NCBI GenBank assembly: GCA_016212685.1
Contig: JACREW010000214.1
Span: forward strand, 1-6,352
Source: Nitrospirota bacterium
GTDB taxonomy: Bacteria > Nitrospirota > Thermodesulfovibrionia > Thermodesulfovibrionales > Dissulfurispiraceae
DNA: 6,352 nucleotides
Reading direction: 5' to 3'
Below, one piece after another: positions 1 through 6,157 of the stretch; positions within the stretch are counted from its first letter, which is position 1, and every line of letters begins with the position of its first letter. The notes below the pieces were generated by a model, which was not told the DNA's origin, did not search any database, and saw only the letters and a program-made list of their open reading frames with translations. Both the position numbers and the translations under genes were made by a program.

Positions 1-594
1 GAAGATTACTGGAAGGGCATTTTCGTATCGTCGGTTGCTCTGGAGAAAAATAAATGGATGGAGGGAGAGAATATTTTTGATATATCTTTAAAACTCTCCA
101 AGAAACCTATAGACGCCCTTTTTGAGATTATTATCGATGAGAAGGCGAGGGCAGGGGCAATATTTTTTTCGATGAACGAGGATAATCTCAGGAAATTTTT
201 ATCACTCCCATATACGATGATAGGCTCCGACAGTTCTGTGAGGAGTTTCTCAGGACCGACTTGTTCAGGCAAGCCGCATCCGAGGGGATTCGGCAGCTTT
301 CCGAGATTTATCGGCAAATACGTGAGGGATGATGGTTTAATGCCGCTTTCAGAGGCGATAAGGAAAATGACCTTTCTGCCTGCGGAAACATTTAGCCTTA
401 AAGAGCGCGGCATGATAAAGGAAGGTTTTTATGCCGATATTGCGGTATTCGATTATGAGAGAATCAGAGATAATGCTACATTCAAAGAGCCTTACAAAAT
501 GGCAGAAGGAATAAATTATGTATTCGTAAACGGAACCCTCGCATTCAGAAACGGCGAATTTACCGGAAACCGGTCAGGAAGAGTTTTGAGGTGA
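1..594 (+). CDS. N-acyl-D-amino-acid deacylase (D-aminoacylase family), C-terminal part
   Basis: The frame is open from the first base to TGA at 592-594, so the gene enters from the left; 197 residues are visible of a family usually near 480-540. Proteins of this amidohydrolase family hydrolyse N-acyl-D-amino acids to D-amino acid plus carboxylate in the cytoplasm. Seen here are the family's late landmarks: MIGSDSS (Asp codon 229-231, the position of the metal/catalytic Asp in amidohydrolases), then HPRGFGSFPRFIGKYVRDDG, then EAIRKMTFLPAE, and the closing beta-sandwich segment with GFYADIAVFD and a YVFVNGTLAFRNGEFTG tail ending GRVLR. The metal-binding HxH and carbamylated Lys regions lie outside the window. 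The exact substrate (D-Glu, D-Asp or broad D-aminoacylase) cannot be told from this part. The next gene starts 43 bases later, probably as a separate unit. Confidence 0.87.
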   Translation, partial: EDYWKGIFVSSVALEKNKWMEGENIFDISLKLSKKPIDALFEIIIDEKARAGAIFFSMNEDNLRKFLSLPYTMIGSDSSVRSFSGPTCSGKPHPRGFGSFPRFIGKYVRDDGLMPLSEAIRKMTFLPAETFSLKERGMIKEGFYADIAVFDYERIRDNATFKEPYKMAEGINYVFVNGTLAFRNGEFTGNRSGRVLR

Positions 595-602
595 AAATTA
601 CC

Positions 603-632
603 TTGATTTTCAGTCCTATCTTTTATAGACTG
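603..632 (+). promoter_or_regulatory. Possible promoter/hairpin before the caspase-SUMF1 gene
   Basis: The short gap holds TTGATT at 603-608 and, 17 bases on, a weak -10-like TAGACT at 626-631. It also holds an imperfect inverted repeat at 611-632: CAGTC and TAT pair with ATAGACTG around a five-base loop, with one bulged C. There is no T-run, so it is not a convincing terminator. No Shine-Dalgarno sequence is visible before the ATG at 638. A -10 this close to the ATG would leave almost no leader, so the promoter reading is weak. Confidence 0.25.
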
Positions 633-637
633 ATACC

Positions 638-2559
638 ATGAGACTAAAGGCGGCATTAGCAATATCGCTGTTATTGTTTTTTGTTTCTAATGCTTCATCA
701 TTCGAACGCGCAGTCAAAGTAAAACCAAAGAAAGACGCTGAAACTCAGTCGGTAAGGCAAGACTCAAATTATTACGCCTTAATAATCGGCAACAACAACT
801 ACAAGCACATAAGAAAGCTCAAGACAGCGATAACCGATGCACGTGATGTAGATAAGCTGCTCAGAGAAAAATACGCCTTCAAGACAAAGCTGCTCTTAGA
901 CGCCACAAGAAGCGACATGCTGGACAGCCTTAACGAAATGCGTGAAAAGATGAAAAAAAAATGACAGCCTCCTCATCTACTACGCAGGGCACGGCGAATT
1001 CATCAAAGACGCGGATAAGGCATACTGGCTGCCTGTTGACGCGCACAAAGACAGGACAACCAACTGGATAATAGCAGACGACATCACCTCAAGCATGAGA
1101 CTCATTCCTTCCAAGCACATACTTATAGTCTCCGACAGTTGCTATTCAGGGACATTGACCCGCGCCGCGACCTCAGAGCTAAAAAACAACTCAGAGCGCG
1201 AGCAATATATCAGAAAGATGATAGATCGTTCTTCTCGAACGCTTATGGCGAGCGGAGGCAACGAGCCTGTGGCAGACAGCGGAGGGGGCAAAAACTCAGT
1301 CTTTGCAGCCGCCTTTATAAAATCCCTAAACGAAGCCGATAAGAATGTTTTTACTGCTGAGGAACTCTTTCATGGAAGGATAAAAGAGATAGTGGCAGGC
1401 AAGGCCGATCAGGTGCCTGAGTATAACAACATAAGAAACTCAGGCCATGAAGGAGGCGACTTTGTATTTCAGCTTGCCAAGGCATACACAGGCGCTCCGT
1501 CGGCTAAAGCGCCGGAAGTAGAGCTTACCGAGCCGTCAAAAGGCGGATTCAGCATAGACGACCTTGAAAAACAGGGTCAGCAGATAGAGAAGAACAAAAC
1601 AGCATGGAACGCAAAACTCAAAGAAATGAAAAGCGCATACAATCAGGTGCAGGCATACGAAAAGAAAAGCGCAACCGCAGACCTCAAAGCAGCAGCATGG
1701 GAGCGGTTTATAAGCTCATTTGGAGAAGACAACCCTCATTCAACAGAAGACGACTCAATGAGAACTGAGGCTCAAGAGAGGGTTGGACATTGGCAGGCAG
1801 AGCAGCAGAAAGCAGAAGAAAAGAAGCTTGCAATGGCGCCCCGGCCCTCAAAAACAGCAACAGGCTCATCATACACCGACCCCACCACAGGAATGGAATT
1901 AGTTCTTGTCAAAGGCGGATGTTATCAGATGGGAGATACATTCGGCGATGGAGAAAAGTGATGAAAAACCTGTTCATGAAGTCTGCGTTGATGATTTTTA
2001 TATCGGGAAATTTGAAGTAACACAAGGACAGTGGAAGGCAATAATGGGAAATAATCCCTCAGGCTTCCAAAACTGCGGAGACAACTGCCCTGTTGAACAA
2101 GTAAGTTGGAATGACATTCAGGAATTCATACAAAGACTCAATCAAAGAAGCAGAGGCGGCAAATACAGATTACCCACAGAAGCTGAATGGGAATACGCGG
2201 CAAGGAGCGGAGGCAAGAGCGAGAAATACTCAGGCGGAAATGATGTGGACAGCGTTGCGTGGTATAGCTCCAACTCAGGCAACAAGACACATTTCGTCGG
2301 CACAAAAGCTCCTAACGGACTTGGCATATATGACATGAGCGGGAATGTATGGGAATGGGTGCAGGATTGGTACGATAAGGATTATTACAAGAACAGCCCG
2401 AGGAATAACCCTGCCGGGCCTAATAGCGGCTCGGACCGCGTTCTTCGCGGCGGTTGTTGGGACAATACTCCGCGGGGCTTACGGTCGGCAGATCGCCTCA
2501 GGACCTATCCTGATTACCGGATCAGCTACTTCGGTTTCCGTCTCGTCAGGACTAAGTAG
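638..2559 (+). pseudogene. Exported caspase-like (C14) plus SUMF1/FGE-like domain protein, frameshifted twice; putative DGR target
   Basis: Read literally, the frame from ATG 638 stops at 962-964; a second frame carries on to a stop at 1959-1961, and a third runs to TAG 2557-2559. Removing one A from the A9 run at 953-961 and one A from the A4 run at 1954-1957 restores a single 639-residue protein with no other stop. Numbering on that product: residues 1-21 are a signal peptide (hydrophobic LAISLLLFFV core). About 45-280 is a caspase-like fold with YYALIIGNNNYK, the His box YYAGHGE (H118) and the Cys box DSCYSGT (C168), so the catalytic dyad is intact. About 305-405 is a charged, coiled-coil-prone linker. 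About 415-639 is a SUMF1 domain (GGCYQMGD, FEVTQGQW, RLPTEAEWEYAAR, YDMSGNVWEWVQDW). The paired active-site cysteines of true formylglycine-generating enzyme are missing near the C-terminus, so this is probably a binding scaffold rather than an oxidase. The last codons look like a DGR variable region. The gene could be decayed, mis-assembled or rescued by slippage. Confidence 0.8.
2428..2550 (+). other. Putative DGR variable region (VR) at the 3' end of the SUMF1 domain
   Basis: The C-terminal 41 codons keep a fixed scaffold (R-x-x-RGG-x-W, then x-RSA-x-R-x-R, PD-x-R, GFRLVR) while the intervening codons are gac, ctt, tgt, gac, aat, act, ggc, gat, ctc, acc, tat, tac, atc, agc, tac and ttc. 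Sixteen of these positions end in C or T, as expected if AAC/AAT template codons were randomised at their adenines. By hand count adenine is about 14% here (17 of 123) against about 32% in the preceding 127 bases. In DGR targets with this fold the corresponding template typically encodes runs of Asn in the same RGGSWNNN...GFRLV frame. The template and reverse transcriptase are not in the window, so the call rests on pattern alone. Confidence 0.68.
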
Positions 2560-2584
2560 TTTTACACTTTGTTTTTTACACTTT
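2560..2584 (+). repeat. 11-base direct repeat just after the SUMF1 stop codon
   Basis: TTTTACACTTT occurs at 2560-2570 and again at 2574-2584, a 14-base period, directly between the stop codon and the terminator. Function is unknown. Its position immediately downstream of the putative VR is where DGR homing-associated sequences can lie, but nothing here shows that role. Confidence 0.5.
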
Positions 2585-2593
2585 TACGTTTTT

Positions 2594-2619
2594 AAAATCC
2601 CCCTCCGAGGGGATTTTTT
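2594..2619 (+). terminator. Rho-independent terminator of the caspase-SUMF1 gene
   Basis: AAAATCCCC at 2594-2602 pairs with GGGGATTTT at 2609-2617 around a six-base loop, and the 3' arm runs into six T residues (2614-2619). It lies 35 bases past the TAG at 2559 and before the toxin-antitoxin ribosome site. The A-rich 5' arm means it could also act weakly in the opposite direction, but no gene converges on it. Confidence 0.8.
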
Positions 2620-2633
2620 GTTATACTTTAAAA

Positions 2634-2650
2634 TATAGGAGTATAGGAGG
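2634..2650 (+). promoter_or_regulatory. Tandem TATAGGAG repeat with Shine-Dalgarno for the antitoxin gene
   Basis: TATAGGAG is repeated perfectly at 2634-2641 and 2642-2649. The second copy extends to AGGAGG (2645-2650), seven bases before ATG 2658, which is an excellent ribosome site and fixes that start. The upstream copy offers a second AGGAG. The AT-rich bases just before (TATACT 2622-2627, TAAAAT 2629-2634) could serve as a -10 element, but no good -35 is visible. Confidence 0.6.
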
Positions 2651-2657
2651 GGACGAC

Positions 2658-2849
2658 ATGAAAGTTATTATAGAGATAGAAAAAGACGAGGAGCTTGAAA
2701 AGATTAAAAAAACATTTAAAGGAGAAAAAATTACAGTTGTAAGGGCTCAAAAGGAGAGAAAAAAAATATTAGAAAGGATTTTCAAGGGATACAATGTAAA
2801 GCTCCCCGCGAACTATAAGTTCGATAGAGAAGAAATACATGCCCGATAA
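2658..2849 (+). CDS. Small antitoxin-like protein, partner of the PIN toxin
   Basis: This 63-residue, highly charged protein starts MKVIIEIEKDEELEKIKK and ends with a segment ...KLPANYKFDREEIHAR. It has no recognisable ribbon-helix-helix, AbrB or Phd motif that I can name with confidence. The antitoxin call rests on size, charge, strong ribosome site and its 11-base overlap with a PIN-domain gene (ATG 2839 inside its last codons), the standard VapBC arrangement. Residues 1-35 form a beta-strand and helix that could be the DNA-binding or dimer part. The C-terminal tail with NYKFDREE is a plausible toxin-wrapping segment; both are inference. If it is an antitoxin, it would neutralise the downstream RNase and autoregulate the pair. 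Confidence 0.68.
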   Translation: MKVIIEIEKDEELEKIKKTFKGEKITVVRAQKERKKILERIFKGYNVKLPANYKFDREEIHAR

Positions 2850-3249
2850 AATCTTCGTAGATACAAATGTGCTTGTATATTTTATAAGCGCGGAAGAAGA
2901 TAAAAAAGTAAAAGCCGGAGAAGTGATATTTTCAGGTCGGGATGTATATATCAGCTCTCAGGTTATGAGCGAATTTATAAGTGTTTGTTTCTCAAAAAGC
3001 CTTTTGACTTCGGAAGACTTAACAGGTTTGGTTGATAATTTTCTGGAATCGTTAAGATTTTCAAGCGTGGAAGAGAGCACTATTAAGAAATCCATCAGGA
3101 TAAAAAAAGAGTTTAACTATTCATATTGGGACAGCCTGATAATAGCGTCTGCATTGGAAAATAACTGTTCGGTATTGTATACGGAGGATATGCAGGATGG
3201 GCAGATTATTGACGATGAATTGACCATTATTAATCCCTTTAGGGCATAA
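2839..3249 (+). CDS. vapC: PIN-domain ribonuclease, VapC-type toxin
   Basis: The 136-residue length and residue pattern match a single PIN domain. The four acidic metal-binding positions are all present: D8 in IFVDTNVLVYF, E45 in SSQVMSEFI, D98 in YSYWDSLIIASA, and D117 in LYTEDMQDG. VapC toxins are Mg2+-dependent endoribonucleases that cut tRNA or rRNA and halt translation when the antitoxin is lost. The start ATG overlaps the upstream antitoxin-like gene by 11 bases, so the two are translationally coupled. The protein ends with the usual TIINPFRA-type strand. The active site looks intact, so the toxin should be functional. The RNA target cannot be inferred from sequence. Confidence 0.9.
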   Translation: MPDKIFVDTNVLVYFISAEEDKKVKAGEVIFSGRDVYISSQVMSEFISVCFSKSLLTSEDLTGLVDNFLESLRFSSVEESTIKKSIRIKKEFNYSYWDSLIIASALENNCSVLYTEDMQDGQIIDDELTIINPFRA

Positions 3250-3265
3250 GTAAGTTGACTATAAT
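3238..3265 (+). promoter_or_regulatory. Possible promoter for the peptidase C26 operon
   Basis: A perfect TATAAT sits at 3260-3265, 24 bases before the preferred start ATG 3290. The only upstream candidate at suitable spacing is a poor -35 (TTTAGG, 3238-3243, overlapping the end of the toxin gene; spacer 16). If used, the transcript would have a leader of roughly 15-20 bases. This is consistent with the absence of a Shine-Dalgarno sequence before ATG 3290. Confidence 0.33.
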
Positions 3266-3289
3266 AACTCAGTCTTGCTCGTATTTCCT

Positions 3290-4006
3290 ATGAAACCGAT
3301 TATCGGCATAACATCGGACATTGACGGAGATTTATTCAAGCTCAGGCAGGATTATGTCTTTGCCGTTGAGAAAAGCGGCGGCCTGCCTCTAATAATCCCC
3401 CCTCACCCCCCTTTACTAAAGGGGGGCAGGGGGGGATTAATGGATAATATCCCGCAAATTGCGGATATGATCGACGGCCTCTTAATACCCGGAGGCAATG
3501 ACCTCTTACCCGAATATTACGGCGAAGAGATTTCTGCCCCCTTAGAAACATTGAAATTTGTAAAAAAAGAAAGGAGCGATTTCGAGCTTGCCCTCTTAAA
3601 AGAGGTTATTAAGAGAAATAAACCCATTTTAGGAATCTGCTACGGCATGCAGCTTATCAATGTCGCATTAGGAGGAACTCTTTATCAGGATATCGGCGCT
3701 CAAATTAAAGGCGCATTAGACCATAAAACCGGCCGGCATGCCGTACAAATCAGCCGGTCTTTATCTTTCATCCCTCAGTCTTCGGCCCATACTGTAAATT
3801 CCACACATCATCAGGCGGTAAAAGCGCTTGCCGATGGGCTTGAGGCGTTTGCCTTGTCGGATGACGGAATAGTAGAAGGAATCTATAAAAAGGACTATAA
3901 TTTTCTTATCGGAGTTCAATGGCATCCGGAACGCATTTTTTGTGATAAACTTTCATTAGGGATATTCGAGGCATTTATAAGGGGGGCGGAAGGCAATGGC
4001 AAATAG
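3290..4006 (+). CDS. Peptidase C26 / gamma-glutamyl-GABA hydrolase-like class-I glutamine amidotransferase
   Basis: This 238-residue protein of the PuuD-like family removes gamma-glutamyl groups from amides such as gamma-glutamyl-GABA, using a Cys-His-Glu triad. Start ATG 3290 is chosen because MKPIIGITSD is the canonical N-terminus; a TTG at 3275 only adds an unlikely five residues, and neither has a ribosome site. Visible landmarks are DGLLIPGGNDLLPEYY, the nucleophile elbow PILGICYGMQ (C117), the substrate-side THHQAVK, and QWHPER (H212, E214), so the catalytic set is complete. Residues about 36-50 (PPHPPLLKGGRGG and flanks) come from an inserted palindromic repeat in a loop near the N-terminus. 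The last 11 bases overlap the next gene. The actual gamma-glutamyl substrate is not known; no polyamine-pathway genes are nearby. Confidence 0.88.
   Translation: MKPIIGITSDIDGDLFKLRQDYVFAVEKSGGLPLIIPPHPPLLKGGRGGLMDNIPQIADMIDGLLIPGGNDLLPEYYGEEISAPLETLKFVKKERSDFELALLKEVIKRNKPILGICYGMQLINVALGGTLYQDIGAQIKGALDHKTGRHAVQISRSLSFIPQSSAHTVNSTHHQAVKALADGLEAFALSDDGIVEGIYKKDYNFLIGVQWHPERIFCDKLSLGIFEAFIRGAEGNGK
3394..3438 (+). repeat. In-frame C/G-rich palindromic element inside the peptidase C26 gene
   Basis: A 45-base near-perfect palindrome: AATCCCCCC, TCA, then C6-TTTA on the left, and TAAA-G6, CA, then G7-ATT on the right, folding around the single C at 3416. Its length is a multiple of three, so it adds 15 codons without breaking the frame and encodes the PPHPPLLKGGRGGL stretch. 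Elements of this CCCCCTTTA...TAAAGGGGG type recur as dispersed palindromes in many bacterial genomes and give PLLKGG-like peptides when they land in genes. Only one copy is in this window. The arms differ slightly at the central TCA/CA position. Confidence 0.82.
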
Positions 4007-5042
4007 ATTTTATTTTATCGCATTAACGGTTTTGGCGTTGGCTCTGGGTTATCTGAGCTATCAGATATTAAAGCCTTTTCTGTCCCCTATCGCGTGGGCG
4101 GTTATCCTCGCAATCGTCTTTTATCCGGTTTATATTTTTGTTCTGAGAGTTACAAGAGTGAAGGCGATTGCGTCTCTGCTCACAATTATTATAATAACCG
4201 TAATCATTATAGGACCGTTTTCATATCTCTCGTTTTTGCTTGTGAATGAGTTGACCCACATATCGGAATATTTAAAGGAAGGAAAATTCGAGACCCTTAC
4301 CGACCTGTTGAACAGCCCGCATATCAAAGGAGTGGTCGATGAAATACTCTCTTTTATGAATATGACCGAAGAAGAGATGAAAAGCACCCTTTCGGGCAAT
4401 ATTTCAAGTCTGGGCAGGGAAATAGTCGTCCGGATAGCCGGAGGGGTCGGCGATATCGTGACAGGGGCGGTAAATTTCGTATTCATGGTATTTTCCATAT
4501 TTTTTCTGCTTAAAGACGGGCCGGAATTTTTGAGGAAGACGCATGATTATATGCCTTTTCCGGAAGAACAAAAGGAGAGGCTTGAGATACAGGTAAGGGA
4601 TATCATAGTGTCCACGGTTTACGGAGGCGTACTGGTTGCCGTGGCACAGGGTATTATCGGGGGCGTTACCTACTATTTTCTCGGAGTACCGTCTCCCGTC
4701 TTCTGGGGATTTTCCACCGCGGTTGCTTCGTTTATACCCTTAGTCGGCGCCGCCGCGGTCTGGGTACCTGCCGCGGGTTATCTTTTCATTAAAGGATTCG
4801 CGTTAAAAGGCGTTATACTCGCGATTATCGGCATATTCGGCATAAGCCTTATCGACAATATATTGAAGCCTATCATAATAGGCGGCAGGACAAAGATGCC
4901 TATCCTCATAATCTTTTTCAGCGTTCTCGGCGGGATAAAGCTTTTCGGATTGATCGGTCTTATTGCGGGGCCTCTGGTGATGGCTATTTTCGTATCGGTA
5001 GTAGAAATATTCAGGAACATCGAAGGAGGGAAAAATGCTTAA
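3996..5042 (+). CDS. AI-2E family (PerM/UPF0118) membrane protein
   Basis: This 348-residue polytopic membrane protein belongs to the family named for the proposed autoinducer-2 exporter TqsA. Many members instead act as ion antiporters or have no known substrate, so the name is only a family label. Hydrophobic spans lie near residues 5-25, 29-50, 57-83, 153-172, 205-229, 234-265, 271-295 and 301-337. A soluble stretch at about 84-150 separates the first three from the rest, as in the family. Signature features are FFLLKDGPEF (169-178), ASFIPLVGAA (244-253), LIDNILKPII (285-294), and LGGIKLFG...GLIAGPLV (311-328). The start overlaps the upstream gene by 11 bases and follows a purine-rich GGGGGGCGGAAGG site. 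Its end overlaps the release-factor-like gene by 8 bases, so the three genes are probably co-expressed. Confidence 0.9.
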   Translation: MANRFYFIALTVLALALGYLSYQILKPFLSPIAWAVILAIVFYPVYIFVLRVTRVKAIASLLTIIIITVIIIGPFSYLSFLLVNELTHISEYLKEGKFETLTDLLNSPHIKGVVDEILSFMNMTEEEMKSTLSGNISSLGREIVVRIAGGVGDIVTGAVNFVFMVFSIFFLLKDGPEFLRKTHDYMPFPEEQKERLEIQVRDIIVSTVYGGVLVAVAQGIIGGVTYYFLGVPSPVFWGFSTAVASFIPLVGAAAVWVPAAGYLFIKGFALKGVILAIIGIFGISLIDNILKPIIIGGRTKMPILIIFFSVLGGIKLFGLIGLIAGPLVMAIFVSVVEIFRNIEGGKNA

Positions 5043-6156
5043 CAGGGAAGAGTTACGCGAAATCGCAGCGATGGAAGGCAAGAACGGTTATTTTGCCAGT
5101 CTTTATCTCAACGTAGACCCTATTTTTAACAAAAAAGGCGATTATGCCGTGCATTTCAAGAATATGATGAAAAATACCGTTGAAACGCTGGATAAGACTG
5201 TACATAAGGCAGTCAAAGACGATCTCGAAAAGATCGAAAGTTATGTCCTTTCAAATAAGAGGCTTTTTAAAAAGGGATTGGCGCTTTTAAGTTCTGCCGG
5301 CAATTCTCTCTGGAGGGAGTATAACCTTAGCGTCCCTGTAAAAAACGAACTTATCGTCGATAAAACTCCCTATACAAAGCCCCTGATGGACGTGCTCGAC
5401 AATTACCAGAGGTACGCTCTTTTGCTTGTCGCTAAAGAATCCGCGCGGATATTTACGGTTCATCTCGGAGAAATTGTAGAATACGGAGAGATCCATACGG
5501 CTGATATTCCGGGCAAGCACAAGAAGGGCGGGTGGTTTGCGCTGTCGCAGAACCATTATGAAAGGCACATAGACTATCATGTGGGCATGCACCTCAAGGA
5601 CGTCGTGAATAAACTCGAATCTTTTATCGGAGGCGAATATATCGGAAGGTTGATAATCGGCGGCTCCGATGAAGCGGTTTCGATGGTTAAAGGCATGATT
5701 CATAAAACGATCATCGATAAGATTATCGGCGCGGCTAAGGTAGAGATGTTTGCGAAGCCCGACGAGGTGTTAAAAAAAGTAGAGCCTATAGTAGCCGCTT
5801 ATGAGAGGAAAAAAGAGGAGGAAACCGTCGATGTTCTTATTGCAAAGGCGCTGAAGAACGAGAACGCCGTGCTGGGACTCGATAGCGTTATCAATGCCCT
5901 GCAGGAACAGCGGGTGATGAAGCTAATTCTTGCAAAGGATTATAAGGCAAGCGGATATAGCTGCAATTTGTGCGCTCATATTAGCGTCCAGAAAGTCGAT
6001 TCCTGCCCATTCTGCAACGGCAAGATAGAAGCAGTTGATTATATGGTAGACCTTGCCGGCCAAAAGGCGATACAGCAAAATGCCCTCGTTGAGGTGGTCA
6101 CCGACAGCAAAAAGCTTATGGACTCGGGAGGGATAGGGGCGTTTCTGAGATTCTGA
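5035..6156 (+). CDS. Bacterial archaeo-eukaryotic release factor-like protein (baeRF type)
   Basis: This 373-residue protein resembles eRF1/Pelota/Vms1-type proteins found in bacteria. Domain order, from sequence: helical N-terminal region (1-125); a central domain (about 125-265) beginning YALLLVAKESARIFTVHLGE, as eRF1 domain 2 does, with the catalytic-loop equivalent HKKGGW (G165, G166, W167) followed by helix QNHYERHID; and a C-terminal L7Ae-like part (about 275-373) containing a zinc ribbon, C310-x2-C313 and C324-x2-C327. In eRF1 the loop is GGQ and its Gln positions water at the peptidyl-transferase centre; here Trp replaces it. The likely role is peptidyl-tRNA release or ribosome rescue rather than stop-codon termination, and no stop-codon-reading NIKS motif is evident. 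The start ATG follows a strong GGAGG six bases away and overlaps the membrane protein gene by 8 bases. The activity itself is inference. Confidence 0.82.
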   Translation: MLNREELREIAAMEGKNGYFASLYLNVDPIFNKKGDYAVHFKNMMKNTVETLDKTVHKAVKDDLEKIESYVLSNKRLFKKGLALLSSAGNSLWREYNLSVPVKNELIVDKTPYTKPLMDVLDNYQRYALLLVAKESARIFTVHLGEIVEYGEIHTADIPGKHKKGGWFALSQNHYERHIDYHVGMHLKDVVNKLESFIGGEYIGRLIIGGSDEAVSMVKGMIHKTIIDKIIGAAKVEMFAKPDEVLKKVEPIVAAYERKKEEETVDVLIAKALKNENAVLGLDSVINALQEQRVMKLILAKDYKASGYSCNLCAHISVQKVDSCPFCNGKIEAVDYMVDLAGQKAIQQNALVEVVTDSKKLMDSGGIGAFLRF

Positions 6157-6157
6157 C

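Noticed and set aside
415..639. SUMF1 domain (positions are residues of the reconstructed protein) as an active formylglycine-generating enzyme
   Set aside because: The closely spaced cysteine pair needed near the C-terminus is absent; the segment reads LRSADRLRTYPDYR instead, and no sulfatase gene is nearby.
1950..1965. Programmed +1 ribosomal frameshift (release-factor-2 style) joining caspase and SUMF1 frames
   Set aside because: The slip codon would be AAG before TGA, without the CUU-UGA type slippery pair or a well-placed upstream Shine-Dalgarno; simple indel is more economical.
2111..2638. Alternative + strand frames overlapping the SUMF1 domain
   Set aside because: They are out-of-frame readings of the SUMF1 coding sequence with no family features.
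3275..3289. TTG start adding five residues (MLVFP) to the peptidase C26 protein
   Set aside because: No ribosome site, and the family N-terminus MKPIIGIT begins at ATG 3290.
4130..5081. Minus-strand open frames of 80-122 codons opposite the membrane protein gene
   Set aside because: They are shadows of a well-supported + strand gene, with no family features and no ribosome sites.
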